From the NCBI RefSeq assembly GCF_914767665.1, contig NC_059504.1, positions 48,019,720 through 48,083,719 of the forward strand: a stretch of DNA of 64,000 bases, in the 5' to 3' direction. Position numbers and translations under genes: made by a program. Source of the DNA: Harmonia axyridis. Taxonomy: Eukaryota > Arthropoda > Insecta > Coleoptera > Coccinellidae. The notes below the pieces were generated by a model. The model did no database searches, was not told where the DNA came from, and saw only the letters and a program-made list of their open reading frames with translations. This document shows positions 1-11,987 of this stretch, piece by piece (the stretch's first letter is position 1; the number at the start of each line of letters is the position of its first letter).

Positions 1-98
1 ATTTCGCATGAATCTTTATTTCACTAGTTTGTCATCAACTACAGAATTCAAATTTGATTAGAAGGTATTTTCACAAGTAGTATTGGGAGATCAATATA

Positions 99-260
99 AA
101 GGGTTTTCCAACAAGAGTTTTCATTTGAATTAGCCCCCTTTCTTGGCGGGTATAACATTTGAAGCTGTAATCTTTGGACATTTGACAATTAAAAACCACG
201 CCTTCACTAAAAATGGAAGATACACGCTTCAATAATTGTTAATATTCACTACAAACTTGG
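99..260 (+). mobile_element. F2 mariner-like element, 5' end fragment
   Basis: A terminal-repeat-like start (AAGGGTTTTCCAACAAGAG) follows a TA dinucleotide at 97-98 and resembles the ends of the other F2 copies in this window. An ATG near 212 begins a decayed reading frame whose DNA matches the start of the F2 copy near 62.9 kb (both contain TACANGCTTCAATAAT). The coding part breaks at once with stops, and no catalytic region is present. This is seen directly as similarity between copies; the mariner-type assignment comes from the fuller F2 copies. Confidence 0.55.
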
Positions 261-553
261 ACCTTTATATTATTCATTATGATGTTTCTGTTTATTTATT
301 ATAATATATTCATTCATTATATTTGGTACATTGATAGGTATCTAAACCACTTGCGCTTGGATGCCTGGCCTACTTTTCTATTATGGTATTGTAATAAGTT
401 ACTTATTGGTGGTAATTGTGAGTGCATGATGAGTCAATGAACTGTAAATCTATTATTGTAATAAGGGTTTTTTATATGAGTCAAAATATTCTGGGAGATA
501 AATCGTTCTGAAGTATGATACTTTAAACATATTTAGTTATTTCACTGATTGTA

Positions 554-1483
554 TAGGGTGTTTTTTTTCGAGGTATATAACTTTAAGTTGGCATTACTGT
601 TCAAGATGGAGACCGATTTAACAGCTGTCGAGTGATTTATTCTCAGTTTGGTTTGACAATTCATCATGAATAGACTCACGCCTGAAAAACGCTTGCAAAT
701 AGTGCAATTTTATTTCGAAAATAATGGTTCTGTGCGGAATACGTATCGCGAACTACGTCCATTTTATTTTGTTTAGCGATGAAGCGCACTTCTGGTTGAA
801 TGGCTACGTCATCAAACAAAACTACCGCATTTGGAGTGAAGCTAATCCTCAAGTGTATGTTGAAACACCGTTACATCCAGAAAAACTGACTGTTTGGTGC
901 GCTTTATGAAATCATTGGTCCGTACTTCTTAAAAACGATGATGGTCAGAACGTTACAGTCAATGGTGATCGGTATAGAGCCATGATCACTAACTTTTCAT
1001 TCCTGAATTGAACAACCATGATGTCCAGGAGCTGTGGTTCCAACAAGACGGCGCAACATGTCACACAGCTCGTGCCACAATCGATTTATTGAAAGACACG
1101 TTTGGTGACCGCCTAATTTCACGTTTTGGACCTGTGAATTGGCCCCCAAGATCTTGTGATTTAACACCGCTAGACTTCTTTCTGTGGGGCTATGTAAAGT
1201 CATTGATCTATGCGGATAAGCCACAAACCCTTGACCATTTGGAAGACAACATTCGTCGTGTTATTGCCGATATACGGCCACAAATGTTGGAAGAAGTCAT
1301 CGAAAATTGGACGTCCAGATTGGACTACATCCGAGCCAGCCGTGGCGGTCATATGCCAGAAATCATATTTAAAATGTAATGCCACAAGATTATCTTGCGG
1401 ATAAATAAAATTCATGTCAATCGAATAATCCATCGTTGTTTTATTGCAATTTAAAGTTCTATAGCTCTAAAAAAAACAGCGTT
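554..1483 (+). mobile_element. F1 mariner-like element, copy 1 (internally deleted)
   Basis: This is a roughly 930-bp element with the F1 5' end (GGGTG, T-run, CGAGGTATA) and 3' end (ATAGCTCTAA, A-run, ACA). It carries a transposase remnant in several frames: a short N-terminus starting MNRLTP, then a jump directly to the first catalytic block SDEAHF, followed by QQDGATCHTA and CDLTPLDFFLWGY. These blocks identify an IS630/Tc1/mariner-type DDD transposase; I count 36 residues between the second and third Asp. The DNA-binding region is missing and a frameshift near 905-1000 separates the blocks, so it cannot encode active transposase. The deletion point matches copies 3 and 4. Confidence 0.9.
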
Positions 1484-2531
1484 CATATGGAGAGAATGAA
1501 TGAAATTCCTGTCACTGAATGAAAATAATTCCTTGACAAATTCAATATCGAGATCTAATAATGTGTTCCATCTAGGCTATCATCCGAAGGTCATCTGAAG
1601 GTCGTGACGAGTGCACTTGGCACAGTCCTATTAAAAAGATTATATCCTTCTATCCCCATCGCGAACGTTTCGAATTATCTTCAGGTATGTTAGCAGATCG
1701 TCTATCAGATCGACTACCCTTGAAGTTCCAAGAGAGCTGCCTCCTCGACCATCGCGTCCGCAAGGCGGGTGGGTCCGGTGGAAAGTCCTTGAAGTCGGCG
1801 ACTTGAAAGGGACCGGGTAGGTCTGCCCCTTGCATCGGCCGACAAAAACCCGTTTGCCTGGAATTCTGCAAATTTCCTGATTGTCCGTTGGCGGTTGCTG
1901 TTTCTAAAATTAAATCGTGATTAATCCACTCTCACCCCCGGTGCAGGACGTCTAGACTGGACCCGTAGACGTGCCATTGTTTTTTGGGACGGATTCTTTA
2001 CGTTTCGCTCTAGACGGGGACCGTCTGTGATCTCAGTCTCACACGTGCGTTCAGGGGTTATGTTGATAGAAGCGCCTTGCAGGTTTTTTAACGAGATAAA
2101 AATTTCGTGACGGAAAAGTCTGTCTCCATATGATAATGACATATTTTTTAATGCAAGTTTTATCGATTCAAATTTTTTCCTGATTTTAATTTAAAGTTTG
2201 GAATACCTGGTGGTATTCTGTAGGGAAATTACAGGAAATATAACATTTGAAAAAAACCGTTCGAAATTATATTTTCCTGCGTTTTTATTGACTTTCCCGC
2301 ACATAATAAAATTTATTACCTGCAGTTAATGGTGTTATGACACATACAGGTTTCAATATTGGATCCAATCTGGTAATTTTGATTTAATTTTGTGAAACAA
2401 AAATTCTGATACTTTTATTTTTATGCATTTTGTTAGAAATTAATTGATATTAGGTATAATGGGTTTTCCATTTCATTTGGATCTTAAAAAACAAGTATTT
2501 ATATTTTAAGACAAATCAATGAATGTTTATG
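1484..2531. other. Unassigned interval with GC-richer patch
   Basis: No gene or known repeat is recognised. The part from about 1560 to 2110 is noticeably richer in GC and CpG than its surroundings and contains short open frames on the minus strand without homology or splice structure that I recognise. The rest is AT-rich sequence. Confidence 0.4.
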
Positions 2532-3442
2532 AAGGGTGTTTTTTTTAGAGCTACAGAACTTTAAATTGCAATAAAACAACGATGGATTATTCGATTGACA
2601 TAAATTTTATTTATCCGCAAGATAATCTTGTGGCATTACATTTTAAATATGATTTCTGGCATATGATGGCTGGCTCGGATGTAGTCCAATCTGGACGTCC
2701 AATTTTCGATGACTTTTTCCAACATTTGTGACCGTATATCGGCAATAACACGGCGAATGTTGTCTTCCAAATGGTCAAGGGTTTGTGGCTTATCCGCATA
2801 GACCAATGACTTTACATAGCCCCACAGAAAGTAGTCTAACGGTGTTAAATCACAAAGTCTTGGAGGCCAATTCACAGGTCCAAAACGTGAAATTAGGCGG
2901 TCACCAAACGTGTCTTTCAATAAATCGATTGTGGCACGAGCTGTGTGACATGTTGCGCCGTCTTGTTGGAACCACAGCTCCTGGACATCATGGTTGTTCA
3001 ATTCAGGAATGAAAAAGTTAGTAATCATGGCTCTATACCGATTATCATTGACTGTAACGTTCTGGCCATCATCGTTTTTGAAGAAGTACGGACCAATGAT
3101 TCCACCAGCCCATAAAGCGCACCAAACAGTCAGTTTTTCTGGATGTAACGGTGTTTCGACATACACTTGAGGATTAGCTTCACTCCAAACGCGGCAGTTT
3201 TGTTTGTTGACGTAGCCATTCAACCAGAAGTGCGCTTCGTCGCTAAACAAAATTCGCTTATGAAAATCGGGAAGAACGGCAATCTCATTTTGGGCCCATT
3301 CGACAAATCTACGCCTTACTATTCTATTCATGATGAATTGCCAAACCAAACTGAGAATAAATCACTTGACGGCTGTTAAATCGCTCACCATCTTAAACAG
3401 TAATGCCAACTTGAAGTTATATACCTCGAAAAAAACACCCTT
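2532..3442 (-). mobile_element. F1 mariner-like element, copy 2
   Basis: Inverted F1 copy of about 910 bp. The left end is the element's 3' terminus (AAGGGTGTTTTTTTTAGAGC) and the right end is its 5' terminus, followed by TA at 3443-3444. Its internal deletion differs from copies 1, 3 and 4: it keeps an extra block just before the first catalytic Asp. The right flank reads into an F2 fragment, which suggests insertion into older F2 DNA. Confidence 0.9.
2636..3349 (-). pseudogene. Truncated mariner-like transposase (longest F1 frame)
   Basis: A 237-residue open frame is the best-preserved F1 transposase part in the window. It runs from a fused N-terminus (MVWQFIMNRIVRR), where a deletion removed the helix-turn-helix region, through the first catalytic block SDEAHFWLNG, the second QQDGATCHTA and the third CDLTPLDYFLWGYVKS, to the C-terminal MPEIIFKM. 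All three catalytic Asp residues are present. Family members are usually about 340-350 residues, so roughly 100 N-terminal residues needed for end recognition are absent. I infer that it is non-functional for transposition, though a catalytic-core protein could be made if transcribed. Confidence 0.85.
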
Positions 3443-3444
3443 TA

Positions 3445-3546
3445 GTAGAGGCGAAGTTTTTACTTGTCAAATGATGGCAATTTCAAATGTGACAGCTTCC
3501 TAGATATTAGGAAATTCAGAATGAAACTTCTTATTAGAAAGCCCTT
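3445..3546 (-). mobile_element. F2 element terminal fragment
   Basis: About 100 bp matches the 5' end of F2 copies near 6500-6599, 21540-21638 and 50450-50552. It ends in AGAAAGCCCTT followed by TA at 3547-3548. It abuts F1 copy 2 and is probably the remaining part of an F2 element into which F1 inserted. Confidence 0.6.
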
Positions 3547-3548
3547 TA

Positions 3549-4139
3549 TAAAGCACTGTATTTTATCCAGACATAGCTAAAAATGAGAAACTTAAACAGT
3601 GTTAGTAGTTTTAATTGTGAACATTTGCTGAGGTTTTCTTTTCCGGTCAGAATATTCAATGAAAAATCCATAGGCGGGTATGAAAATTTTTCTTCGAACA
3701 TCTTAACAAGTCAATCAACTAAAATGAGCCAAAACAGCAGTAAATTAGCAGGTACATCCCATCCTGTGCGTCCTTCTTCCTTCGGTCGATAATTGGCCAT
3801 ACGAGGAAATCCGGTCAGGTCCATTTGTCAGGCGATGCGATCAATCTAGCTCCAATCGATATGAACTCGTTCTGCCGGCCTGGCGATCTCCGTTTCTGTG
3901 CTGGGAGAGGAGATAGCGGAAAACGGAATTACGGAAACCAACAGAGAGGCCGAAGATGAGGAGTGTCGTTGTCGGGAATAAATAGAAGATTGTGGGCAGG
4001 TCGTTAAAGAGTCGGCAAAACAAACATTCCAAGTGTGAACTCTTTATTCGTGTCCCTGCTCGAAGACATCCGGATGAAGAGGATTTGGTGGTTTCATCGA
4101 CACACGCACTGTGAATATAAGCCGTACAATTCGAAAGTA
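3549..4139. other. Unassigned interval between F2 copies
   Basis: No recognisable gene. Short open frames on both strands lack domain or codon support. The segment 3770-4090 is GC-richer than its surroundings. Confidence 0.35.
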
Positions 4140-4539
4140 AAGGGTTTTTCGATAAGAGGTTTCATTTTGATATATGATAGGCTTCGGCCTCTCTCCTTCT
4201 GTATTGTAATAATAGTAATAATAATTTTCATGGAATTTTCCAATTCGCACATTTGAGGCTTCACTTCAACTTTACGAATTCCATCTTTAAGGTCTTGAAT
4301 CGACTGTGGAGCATAAACCTTATCTTTCACGTGGTCACAAAGAAAAAAGTTTAAAGGTGTTAAATCACAAGATATCAGTGGCCATTTTTGAGCAGCTCAA
4401 CGAGAAATAAAACGGCCGGGGAAACTTTTCTTGAAAAATTACGATTATTTAATTGCTTGTGTGGCATGTAGCGCCATCTTCTTAAAAATGCACTTCGTTC
4501 ACATCAATTTTTCAACTGAAAAATAAAAATTCAAAAAAA
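4140..4539 (-). mobile_element. F2 mariner-like element, copy A, left part (split by LINE)
   Basis: The left terminus AAGGGTTTTTCGATAAGAGG follows TA at 4138-4139. Reading on the minus strand gives transposase C-terminal sequence with the conserved run KDKVYAPQSIQDLKDGIRK and, closer to 4400-4500, degraded blocks matching the region around the second and third catalytic Asp in copy C at 49.4-50.5 kb. The match stops at about 4539, where the LINE sequence begins, and resumes at about 6319. Confidence 0.7.
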
Positions 4540-5921
4540 AAGGCATTAGTAATCCCACTTCCTAAGAAGCCCCATCCATCTTCCCTTGATGACATTCGTC
4601 CTATCAGTGTGCTTCCAACGTTATCCAAGATACTTGAGAAGGTGATGCAGACACAAATTCGGGATCATTTAGATTCTTTCAATATAATTCCGTGTGAACA
4701 ATCTGGTTTCAGACCTGGACATAGTTGCTGCACTGCATTACTCAACATCACAGATGAAATCATTGAGTCTTCTGATCGGGGTAATCTAACAATCATGACC
4801 TTGCTTGATTTTACCAAAGCGTTTGACTCAATAAATCACGAAGTCTTGTTGGCCATACTTCATTATATTGGTTTTTCTCGGGAGGTCATAAGGCTGGTTG
4901 AGAGTTATATCGGATCTCGATCCCAAGCAGTACTTATTGATGGTGTGTTGTCTTCTTTTGTCAGCCTGACTTCTGGGGTCCCGCAGGGTTCCATTCTTGG
5001 ACCTCTGCTTTTCATTATTATATTTGTTGTTTTGCTTTTATTTCCCTTTCAGCAAGGTTGTATTTTTATGCAGATGACAGCCAGCTGAAATTTTCTTTCA
5101 AACCCGATGAGGCTGAGCAAGCTATAAGTGCTCTGAACTTCGACTGGTGTAGAATACATGAAATTTCTCAAAAACATTGTTTGAAGTTGAACATCAGTAA
5201 GTCAACATGTCTTCTTTTCGGTGGTAAAAATGATAGAAGAGCGTTTTTGCGGGATTTCGGCGGTACCATAGTGTTGGGGGGAGAGACGGTTGACTTTCAG
5301 GAAAATATCAGAAACCTAGGCTTAACTATGGACACGGATTTAAGATTTTCTAAGCACATCTCGATGTGCTTGAGTAAAGCCTATTTGAGTTTGAGACTTC
5401 TGTATCAATGTCGGAAATACTTGAACAATAATAATAAGAAAATTCTCTGTGACTCGCTGGTTCTTTCTCATCTAAACTTTTGTGATGTAGTTTATGGTCC
5501 CTGCTTGACTGTTGTGGATGAGAAGCGAATCCAGGGTTTACAGAATTCATGTTTGAGGTTCATTCATGGGATCAGAAGGTATGAACCGGTAACTTACAGT
5601 CTCAGATGTACTGATTGGCTGAATATGAAACATAGAAGGCAGTTACACTCTCTCACGTTATTTTTCAATATAATCAGACGTAATTCACCTTTGTTGCTTG
5701 CTAATAAAATCATGTTTCGTTCTGAAATGCACCATGTTAATATTCGTTCAAAGGACACGATTTCTATTCCCAAACACTTCACCGCGCTATTTACTAGATC
5801 GTTTTCCTATCAAGTTCCGTATCTTATGAATGGGTTGGGATTTGTATACAAGGGCTTAACTTTAGATAAATTCAAACTACACATATTAAACAACTTTCGT
5901 AATGACCCATTGTATTTATAG
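4540..5921 (+). pseudogene. LINE reverse transcriptase, frameshifted
   Basis: The translation from 4540 shows RT motifs in order: PLPKKPHPSSLDDIRPIS, SGFRPGHSC, DFTKAFDSINHEVLL, SGVPQGSILGPLLF, and then, in another frame, YFYADDSQL with the catalytic Asp pair near 5065-5075. After this comes the thumb/C-terminal region to a stop at 5921, with HHVNIRSKDTISIP near the end as in jockey/CR1-type elements. The shift lies between about 5015 and 5055, so at least one indel breaks the reading frame. The endonuclease domain is absent because of the 5' truncation. It belongs to the LINE class; I do not assign a clade with confidence. Confidence 0.88.
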
Positions 5922-6318
5922 TAAATCAATTTAATTAATTCAACTAACTTATATATTGTGTTCCTTTGAACTCAACATCTTGAAAAGTTATTAATTTTTG
6001 TTTTTTTTTTGTTGTGCTATGGCTGTATCTAGTGAATATTCTACAAAGATTTGCTTGTTTTGCTGCATTGGTGAGCTCATTCGATTTAAGTTAGTGGATT
6101 ATGTTCGAACATATTTTTCTTTCTTTTTATATCTTGTTTCTAGTTACAGAGGGTTAGGTGGAAGAATAGACGTGAGGTCTCGGGACTTTTAGTAGGTTTT
6201 ATTTTCAAGTTATAATACCTGAGACAGCGCGAACTAAATCTCGCCCTCAATTCTGTTGCATTTTTTGTATCCTAATTTCTATAAATAAAGGCCTTTATTA
6301 TTATTATTATTATTATTT
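4540..6318 (+). mobile_element. 5'-truncated LINE (non-LTR retrotransposon) inserted in F2
   Basis: The element starts inside the reverse-transcriptase domain, so it is 5'-truncated as is typical of target-primed insertions. It ends after AATAAAGGCC with an ATT/TTA repeat tail at about 6296-6318. It separates two parts of one F2 element, so it is the younger insertion. Between 5922 and 6290 lies its non-coding 3' region, which includes a short open frame without support. Confidence 0.85.
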
Positions 6319-6599
6319 ATCATAGCCTACGACGAGGAATCGACAAACTTGTATTTTCGACAACACTATGTGCTACAACAGCAGTTATATTTGAGTGACG
6401 TACACGGTTTTGATTCCTAACATCACTAACTTGTCCTAACAGTTCAAATTTGTTCATCTATTGCCGGCCAAGAAAGTTCTTACCGACGACCCAAGAGTGT
6501 TAGTAATGTCGTGTTTTCTCTTATCAAATGACAGCTTCAAAAGCGACAGATGCTAAACAGGGGACTATTCAAAATGAAATTTCTTATTAGAAAACCCTT
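6319..6599 (-). mobile_element. F2 mariner-like element, copy A, right part
   Basis: The sequence aligns by eye with F2 copy B (about 21255-21638), including CGACGAGGAATCG, ACTTGTCC and GCCAAGAA. It ends with AAATTTCTTATTAGAAAACCCTT, the inverted counterpart of the left end at 4140. This half is heavily decayed and has no open transposase frame. Confidence 0.65.
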
Positions 6600-8109
6600 C
6601 ACTATTCAGGAAAGATTTTTAAGCGCCCGTATTACTTATGTTTGTATTACTGTATTTTATAATTTTGAAATGGAAATGTGAACATAATTCAAACCTTCTG
6701 CCCAGCCGTAAACACGATAACTCTCGAACGGAACCTATTGATTTGAAAGTTTTGGGGTAAACTCGATTATCCAAATTAAAACATAGGTATTTGGGCATTG
6801 CACTTTTGGTCAATGGTGGAACAATCTTATAACTGCACCTATAAACAACACTTTGCCTGCTTATCCAAGAAAAAATGGGCTTCAGGTTTCTTTCAATGAT
6901 TTGCTACCAATATATAACCGTAAATAATTTAAGGAAAAAGTTCAAATCTTCTGCAGGTTTTTCTATTTATGTAGTTTTTCATTTTTCAGGTAGAATGTTC
7001 GGAAATTGTGAGAAATGACATGCTGGTCAATTTTAAATTAATTGTAAATTGTTTACAAAACTTGGTCAATCCCTCAATTCATCCATTATAGATTGCAGTC
7101 TATAAAGGATCCAAAAATGAACTGAAATTGACATCAACTTAAATGATCTGACCTTCAAAAAGATTAATGAAATATTTCTTTAGGTCAAGTTTCTATGAAT
7201 CTAATCATAGTGACCTATCCAGATATAAGGCTTGAGGGAATGAAGAATTATAAACAAAAAGAGAAATTGATTATTCGTTTCCCATTCTCTTCGAATTTAC
7301 AGACATTTCTTGAGATCTATTTTTACCTGTCGAAGTGGGAGCTGTAGAATTCAAACACGTAAAACTCAAAGATTCATTCGCCCGCATAAATTTTCCTTCT
7401 TTTGATGAAGTTTTCCAAAGAAGTTTACTTTCTCATAATAAGATTTTGATTGGTTTTGAGATCATGCAACAGCAACATATATTAAGAGTAAAACACGGGG
7501 TATAATAGAAAAATTTCTCATCATCCAACTGAAACTAATCAACAGAACAGAATACTAAATCTACTGACCTATCATTTTGAGTAAAAATATGTTAACGCAG
7601 TAATGAAAGTGCCGACAAAGAGATTATTTGCGACAAAGGGATAATTAGCTGTAATATGATATTATTTATTTACTTTAGGATCCTAAAATATTGAAGAAAT
7701 TGCTATCGAAGGTGCTGCCGATTCAATTCGAGTGGTTGGGACTGTTCTGAGCTTTTACTTCAAGATCTCAATAATTTTTACGCGATTGTTTATCATCAAG
7801 TAAGTAAGTTTCTTTTAAATAATGATCAGTGCTAACTTTATCAATTTGGTATTTATAGCTCATATATAAATAATGGTTGTGCCGACGATAGTGGGATCAG
7901 ATCCAAGCCCTTTGATGTAACCGCTGGTTGATGAATTCGTTCATTCAAGATTCAATTTTTGCAGGATTAAATTATTGAGCATTGTGACTTATGGATATGC
8001 CTCCTAGGGGGGGGGGGGGAGGTGGGAATATCTCCCCCTTGGGTATATCACTGAACATAATAATACAAAGTTCTATGTTCACTAAGAGTATGGCCAAATT
8101 ATCAAGTTA
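6600..8109. other. AT-rich interval, nothing recognised
   Basis: Multiple stops occur in all frames, with no domain, tRNA or repeat pairing that I could establish. A homopolymer G run of about 11 bases occurs near 8010. Confidence 0.4.
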
Positions 8110-9020
8110 CAGAAAAGTAGGAAATTTAACGGCACTGCAAGGCCGTAGTTAGAAAAAAATTTCGGGAGGGATGCCCATTGATCTCTAGAAAAATACTGCA
8201 GAGTTAGTGGCCAATTTGATAATTTTAAGAACAAAGTCCTCTAATGTTTTGAGGGGAAAGTCCACTCATGCCAGATCCTCTTCTATTTGATTCTCTCTTG
8301 TGAGGGGTAGAGGGTAAGCTTTGGAATTTCAAACGGGAACACCTGTATTTTATTGCAGATTCGTATTCTACAAAAAATACAATAGTTCTGTTCGAAAATT
8401 TGAATTTTCCATCTGAACGACCGTTCCATTCATTATTCAAATGAAATTCGGACGTTTCTTGCTAAACTGTTTGTTTTCAGTACATGGACTGTCATTAATC
8501 ATGTAAATGGAGAAATTATTTGGTGTTGTTGCTTTTGGTCCAAAATTTTTTTTGTATTTTTTGCGGTAGAATACGAATTTGCAGCAGTTCCTATTTGAAA
8601 TGGCAAAGACGACCGCCTTGCCCCCATAAGGGGGAATCGAATGAAAGAGGTTTTGGCATAAGTAGACTAAGGCATCATGACCATTAACCCATTATTCGAA
8701 ATATTTTTCTGTAAGATGTTTCAATTAAAAAAAACTTCTGGTATACATTCCATAAAACACATTTGATTTCATATATTGCGCTCTAGAAATACCGATTTCT
8801 TATAGACCTTCTTCATTAATTTTTACGAGAAAAGGCAAATAACTCAAGATAGTTTAGGAAATGTACACCAAATGATCTTTTGAATTAATAAATACCTTCG
8901 AATATAGATATAATGAAATAAAAGATTCAATTTGATTCGAATATTTTTGGTGAAATTAGAATCCTGTATTTCTGGAAAAAATAGCTCTGGCTAGGGCCTT
9001 ACAGCACTGGAAAGCTCCAG
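8110..9020. repeat. Fold-back (inverted-repeat) element, about 0.9 kb
   Basis: A left arm around 8250-8395 and a right arm around 8535-8690 are imperfect inverted copies (for example GCAGATTCGTATTCTAC against GTAGAATACGAATTTGCAG). An outer pair also matches (CGGCACTGCAAGGCC near 8130 against GGGCCTTACAGCACTGG near 8995). Between them lie shorter unmatched segments. The small open frame at 8225-8440 falls in the arm and is not supported as a gene. It is probably an old non-autonomous fold-back transposon. Confidence 0.55.
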
Positions 9021-9560
9021 GGTCAGTGCATCATTGAATTTTCAATCCTAAAACAAATAAAGCGCCTTGCCGCTTTCCATCCGCCACTCCCCGCTTGCAA
9101 TTAAGCACGATTATTAAGTATGTCATCACGACTGGAATTGAACGGCTCTATCCAGATACCTCAGCATTTCCCTTTCCTCAACGCACTCTTATATCTGGCG
9201 TCACCACTCGATAAATCAAATTGTGGAGTGGCACAAAGGAGCAACAAAGATGAATTACCGACAAAAACGGAACGGAAAAAAAATCCTAGAATATTCCCAT
9301 GGAAAACATCCCGTTGTCATGGACCGCCAACCGGCGTAGGATCCGAGTGTGCGCTCGTGTATGGTCATACGGTTGTCTCGCTTCCTCTTGGAGCGATAGG
9401 GTTGGAGAGATAAGGAGGGGAGGTTTGGTAACGTTATGTAAGTCTAGCGAGCTTTGTGTAAGTACCCCCAGAAGTAATCACGGCCAACGACCCTGCTAGG
9501 TCTATTGCATAGTTGAAACAGTCTGTGTTCATAGAGAATGCTGGGAGTGTACCAGGGACG
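9021..9560. other. GC-elevated non-coding block
   Basis: This block is richer in GC than its surroundings, with homeodomain-type TTAAGCACGATTATTAAG and a short open frame (9120-9413) that lacks recognisable domains. It could be a conserved regulatory block, but nothing in the sequence proves that. Confidence 0.25.
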
Positions 9561-10194
9561 TTTGAAAATTATCTTGTTGATATGCTATCGATCGAAAGAC
9601 AGCATGATTTAAGTGAAAAGTATCAATGATGAGGTGAATTATGGGTCTTCTGTCTCTAGTTAGTAATTGGTTAAGAAGAAATCAAATCCTATACAAATTA
9701 TAGTTACATTTTACGAATGATCTTCGATGTAAAATGAAAATTTTTCGCTCACCAAATTATTCATTGGTACGTTTTGTCTCAAATCTTCTCATTTGAAACA
9801 TCATCAAATGGAAGATTCATTTGTGTTTTGATCAAAAATGTTAGAACCATTGAAGATGATACCTTGTTAATCTGTCCTAGTGATCTTTGGCTGAAGCCGC
9901 ACTGAGAGAAGTGTTCATTTGATATAATCGAAAATGCATTATAGTTAATAAATAATTTATTGGATATATGGACAAACATATATTAGTTTCATAGAAATAA
10001 ATAATTTATTTGAAATCCCACCAATAATCATCATTTATTATTACACTTCATTTATTTACGCATAACTCATATTAATAATGCTGAAGAAATATCCATTTGA
10101 AGGAAATAAATATAGTTGAGGTTAATATATCATTGAGTAATAGTTACTAAACCTTATTTATATGTGATATGTATCCCTGCTGAATAAAAAAATA

Positions 10195-10640
10195 TTTCAA
10201 TTCAGTAATGGTAAACGTATTTCTCTAATTCTGTGGTTACTCCGTTCATTCATCCACATCTTGAAGAACAAAATCGTGCGAGAATATATCAGAAACGCAC
10301 AGTTTTCATGGTTATATTTTATTATTATATGTCGGTACTCCGAACTTTCCGCCACGGCTTTATCTGTCAATTCATCAATTTGCCTTAAAGAAATCATTTC
10401 TGCCAACCAACATTTTTCAATGCAAAAATCACTAAATGATATTTATGGAAATATTTCATTAATTTCAATAAGAATGCAATGAATTAGAGAAAATAATGTA
10501 TAATACTCGTACAGAAGGCTCATTCTACCACTCGTTCATTCAAAAACTCGCCACTTCGTGGCTCGTTTTTAAATTTTGAACTCGTGGAAGAATATCAATG
10601 CTTTCTGCACTTGTATTATAAATAACTATTTTCTTAGATA
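10195..10640 (-). repeat. Repeat R3, copy 1, with terminal hairpin
   Basis: Inverted relative to a second copy at 30540-31000. The shared unit holds a small open frame (minus strand, 10197-10406, MAEMISLRQIDELTDKAVAE...) and, beyond it at about 10497-10625, an imperfect hairpin of about 55-60 bp per arm centred on CGCCACTTCGTGGC. The same peptide is open in both copies with scattered substitutions. It resembles no family I recognise. It may be a fragment of a mobile element with hairpin ends. Confidence 0.6.
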
Positions 10641-11987
10641 ATTATTTTGGTTGTTTCTTTTATCCGATTGTTAGCGTCTAAGAAGAACCGTTTGCCAAAC
10701 TAGGTAATTCTTTAGAGTTCATATTGAAGGAATCCGGGTTTGAACCCTAGTCATCATGATTGCATCTGTTTCCTCTAACCACTGTTCTGCCAACATATCT
10801 AATAACTAAGCAGGTACAAACGATCTAAACCCAAAATTCAGTACAGATGTGCTAAGCGACGTTCAATAAGCCCATATTACACAGATTTTATGTTTAAAAA
10901 GGAAATTCAAATCAAACAGATCTTTCAAGGAGATGCGCTTCTCTTTGGGGGATGTGTGAATCCGTGTGAATTTTGTTACAGACCCACAACGAATAGTATC
11001 CAAACTCCTTTTGAACAGTTAATTCCATAACAATATAATTATTGTACCCAAATCAAACAAGCATGATGATCAATCAATTAAAGGATAAAAAATATAAGGA
11101 TAATTCTAGGTCTTCAAAGGTTTATAGTCTAATTCCCTCATTAGCGAAGATATGCCTTGAACCGACCCTGTACAAAACAACATTTACTAGTAGTGATAGA
11201 TAATATACTTATAGTGGTAAGTTAGATTTATATCGATATCTACCATATTTGACAAAAGCTTGTTCAGCGGAAATCAAGCTTGTACCTACGAATAGATTTG
11301 TAATAAATATGTATATTAGATTGAAAACTTGTAGAGTGCTTCAAGTGTTTTGCAATTACATTTTTGCAAAGTTTTTTTGCAGGTTGTTAAAAGTCACTAT
11401 ACAAGTTCATTAGAAATTAATTGCAAATTAAACATCTGCAATTTAATCACTCCGACACTATTGTGAGTGAAAAAAAATAAGCATTTGTTTTTTAATGTTT
11501 TATTTTTTTATATATCTCGAGCTTCGGAAGACATTGTGAGACTTCTCAGAAGCTCAGAGACCGTGAAAGTTTGAAGAACTAGTTGTTTTGCGCCCCATTG
11601 CCTGATTCAGAGAATGGTTAGACGATTTCAGAAACCAGAAACCACCAGAATGGTGGCATATTATCCTTAAACCTAACACTATTTCGTAAAATCGTATAGC
11701 TAAAAGTACAAACAAAATTTCCTTTAAAATTTCGATATCTCAGATTAATTCATTTTGAATATGACTTTATTCATATGAATTTAACGAATTTTGTATAAAG
11801 TCTAAAATAACAGGTCAGAATGTAGAATATGCAGCCATAGTAAGCTTGTATGCTATATGTATAGTGTATCTTCAAATTTAAGAATAAGTACAGAATTTCG
11901 ATAAAATGTGTAATTCCAAAATTATACTATATTATATGCATTTTTCAGCATATTTCTCATTACAGTAGTGTAATTCTGATGAACAAT

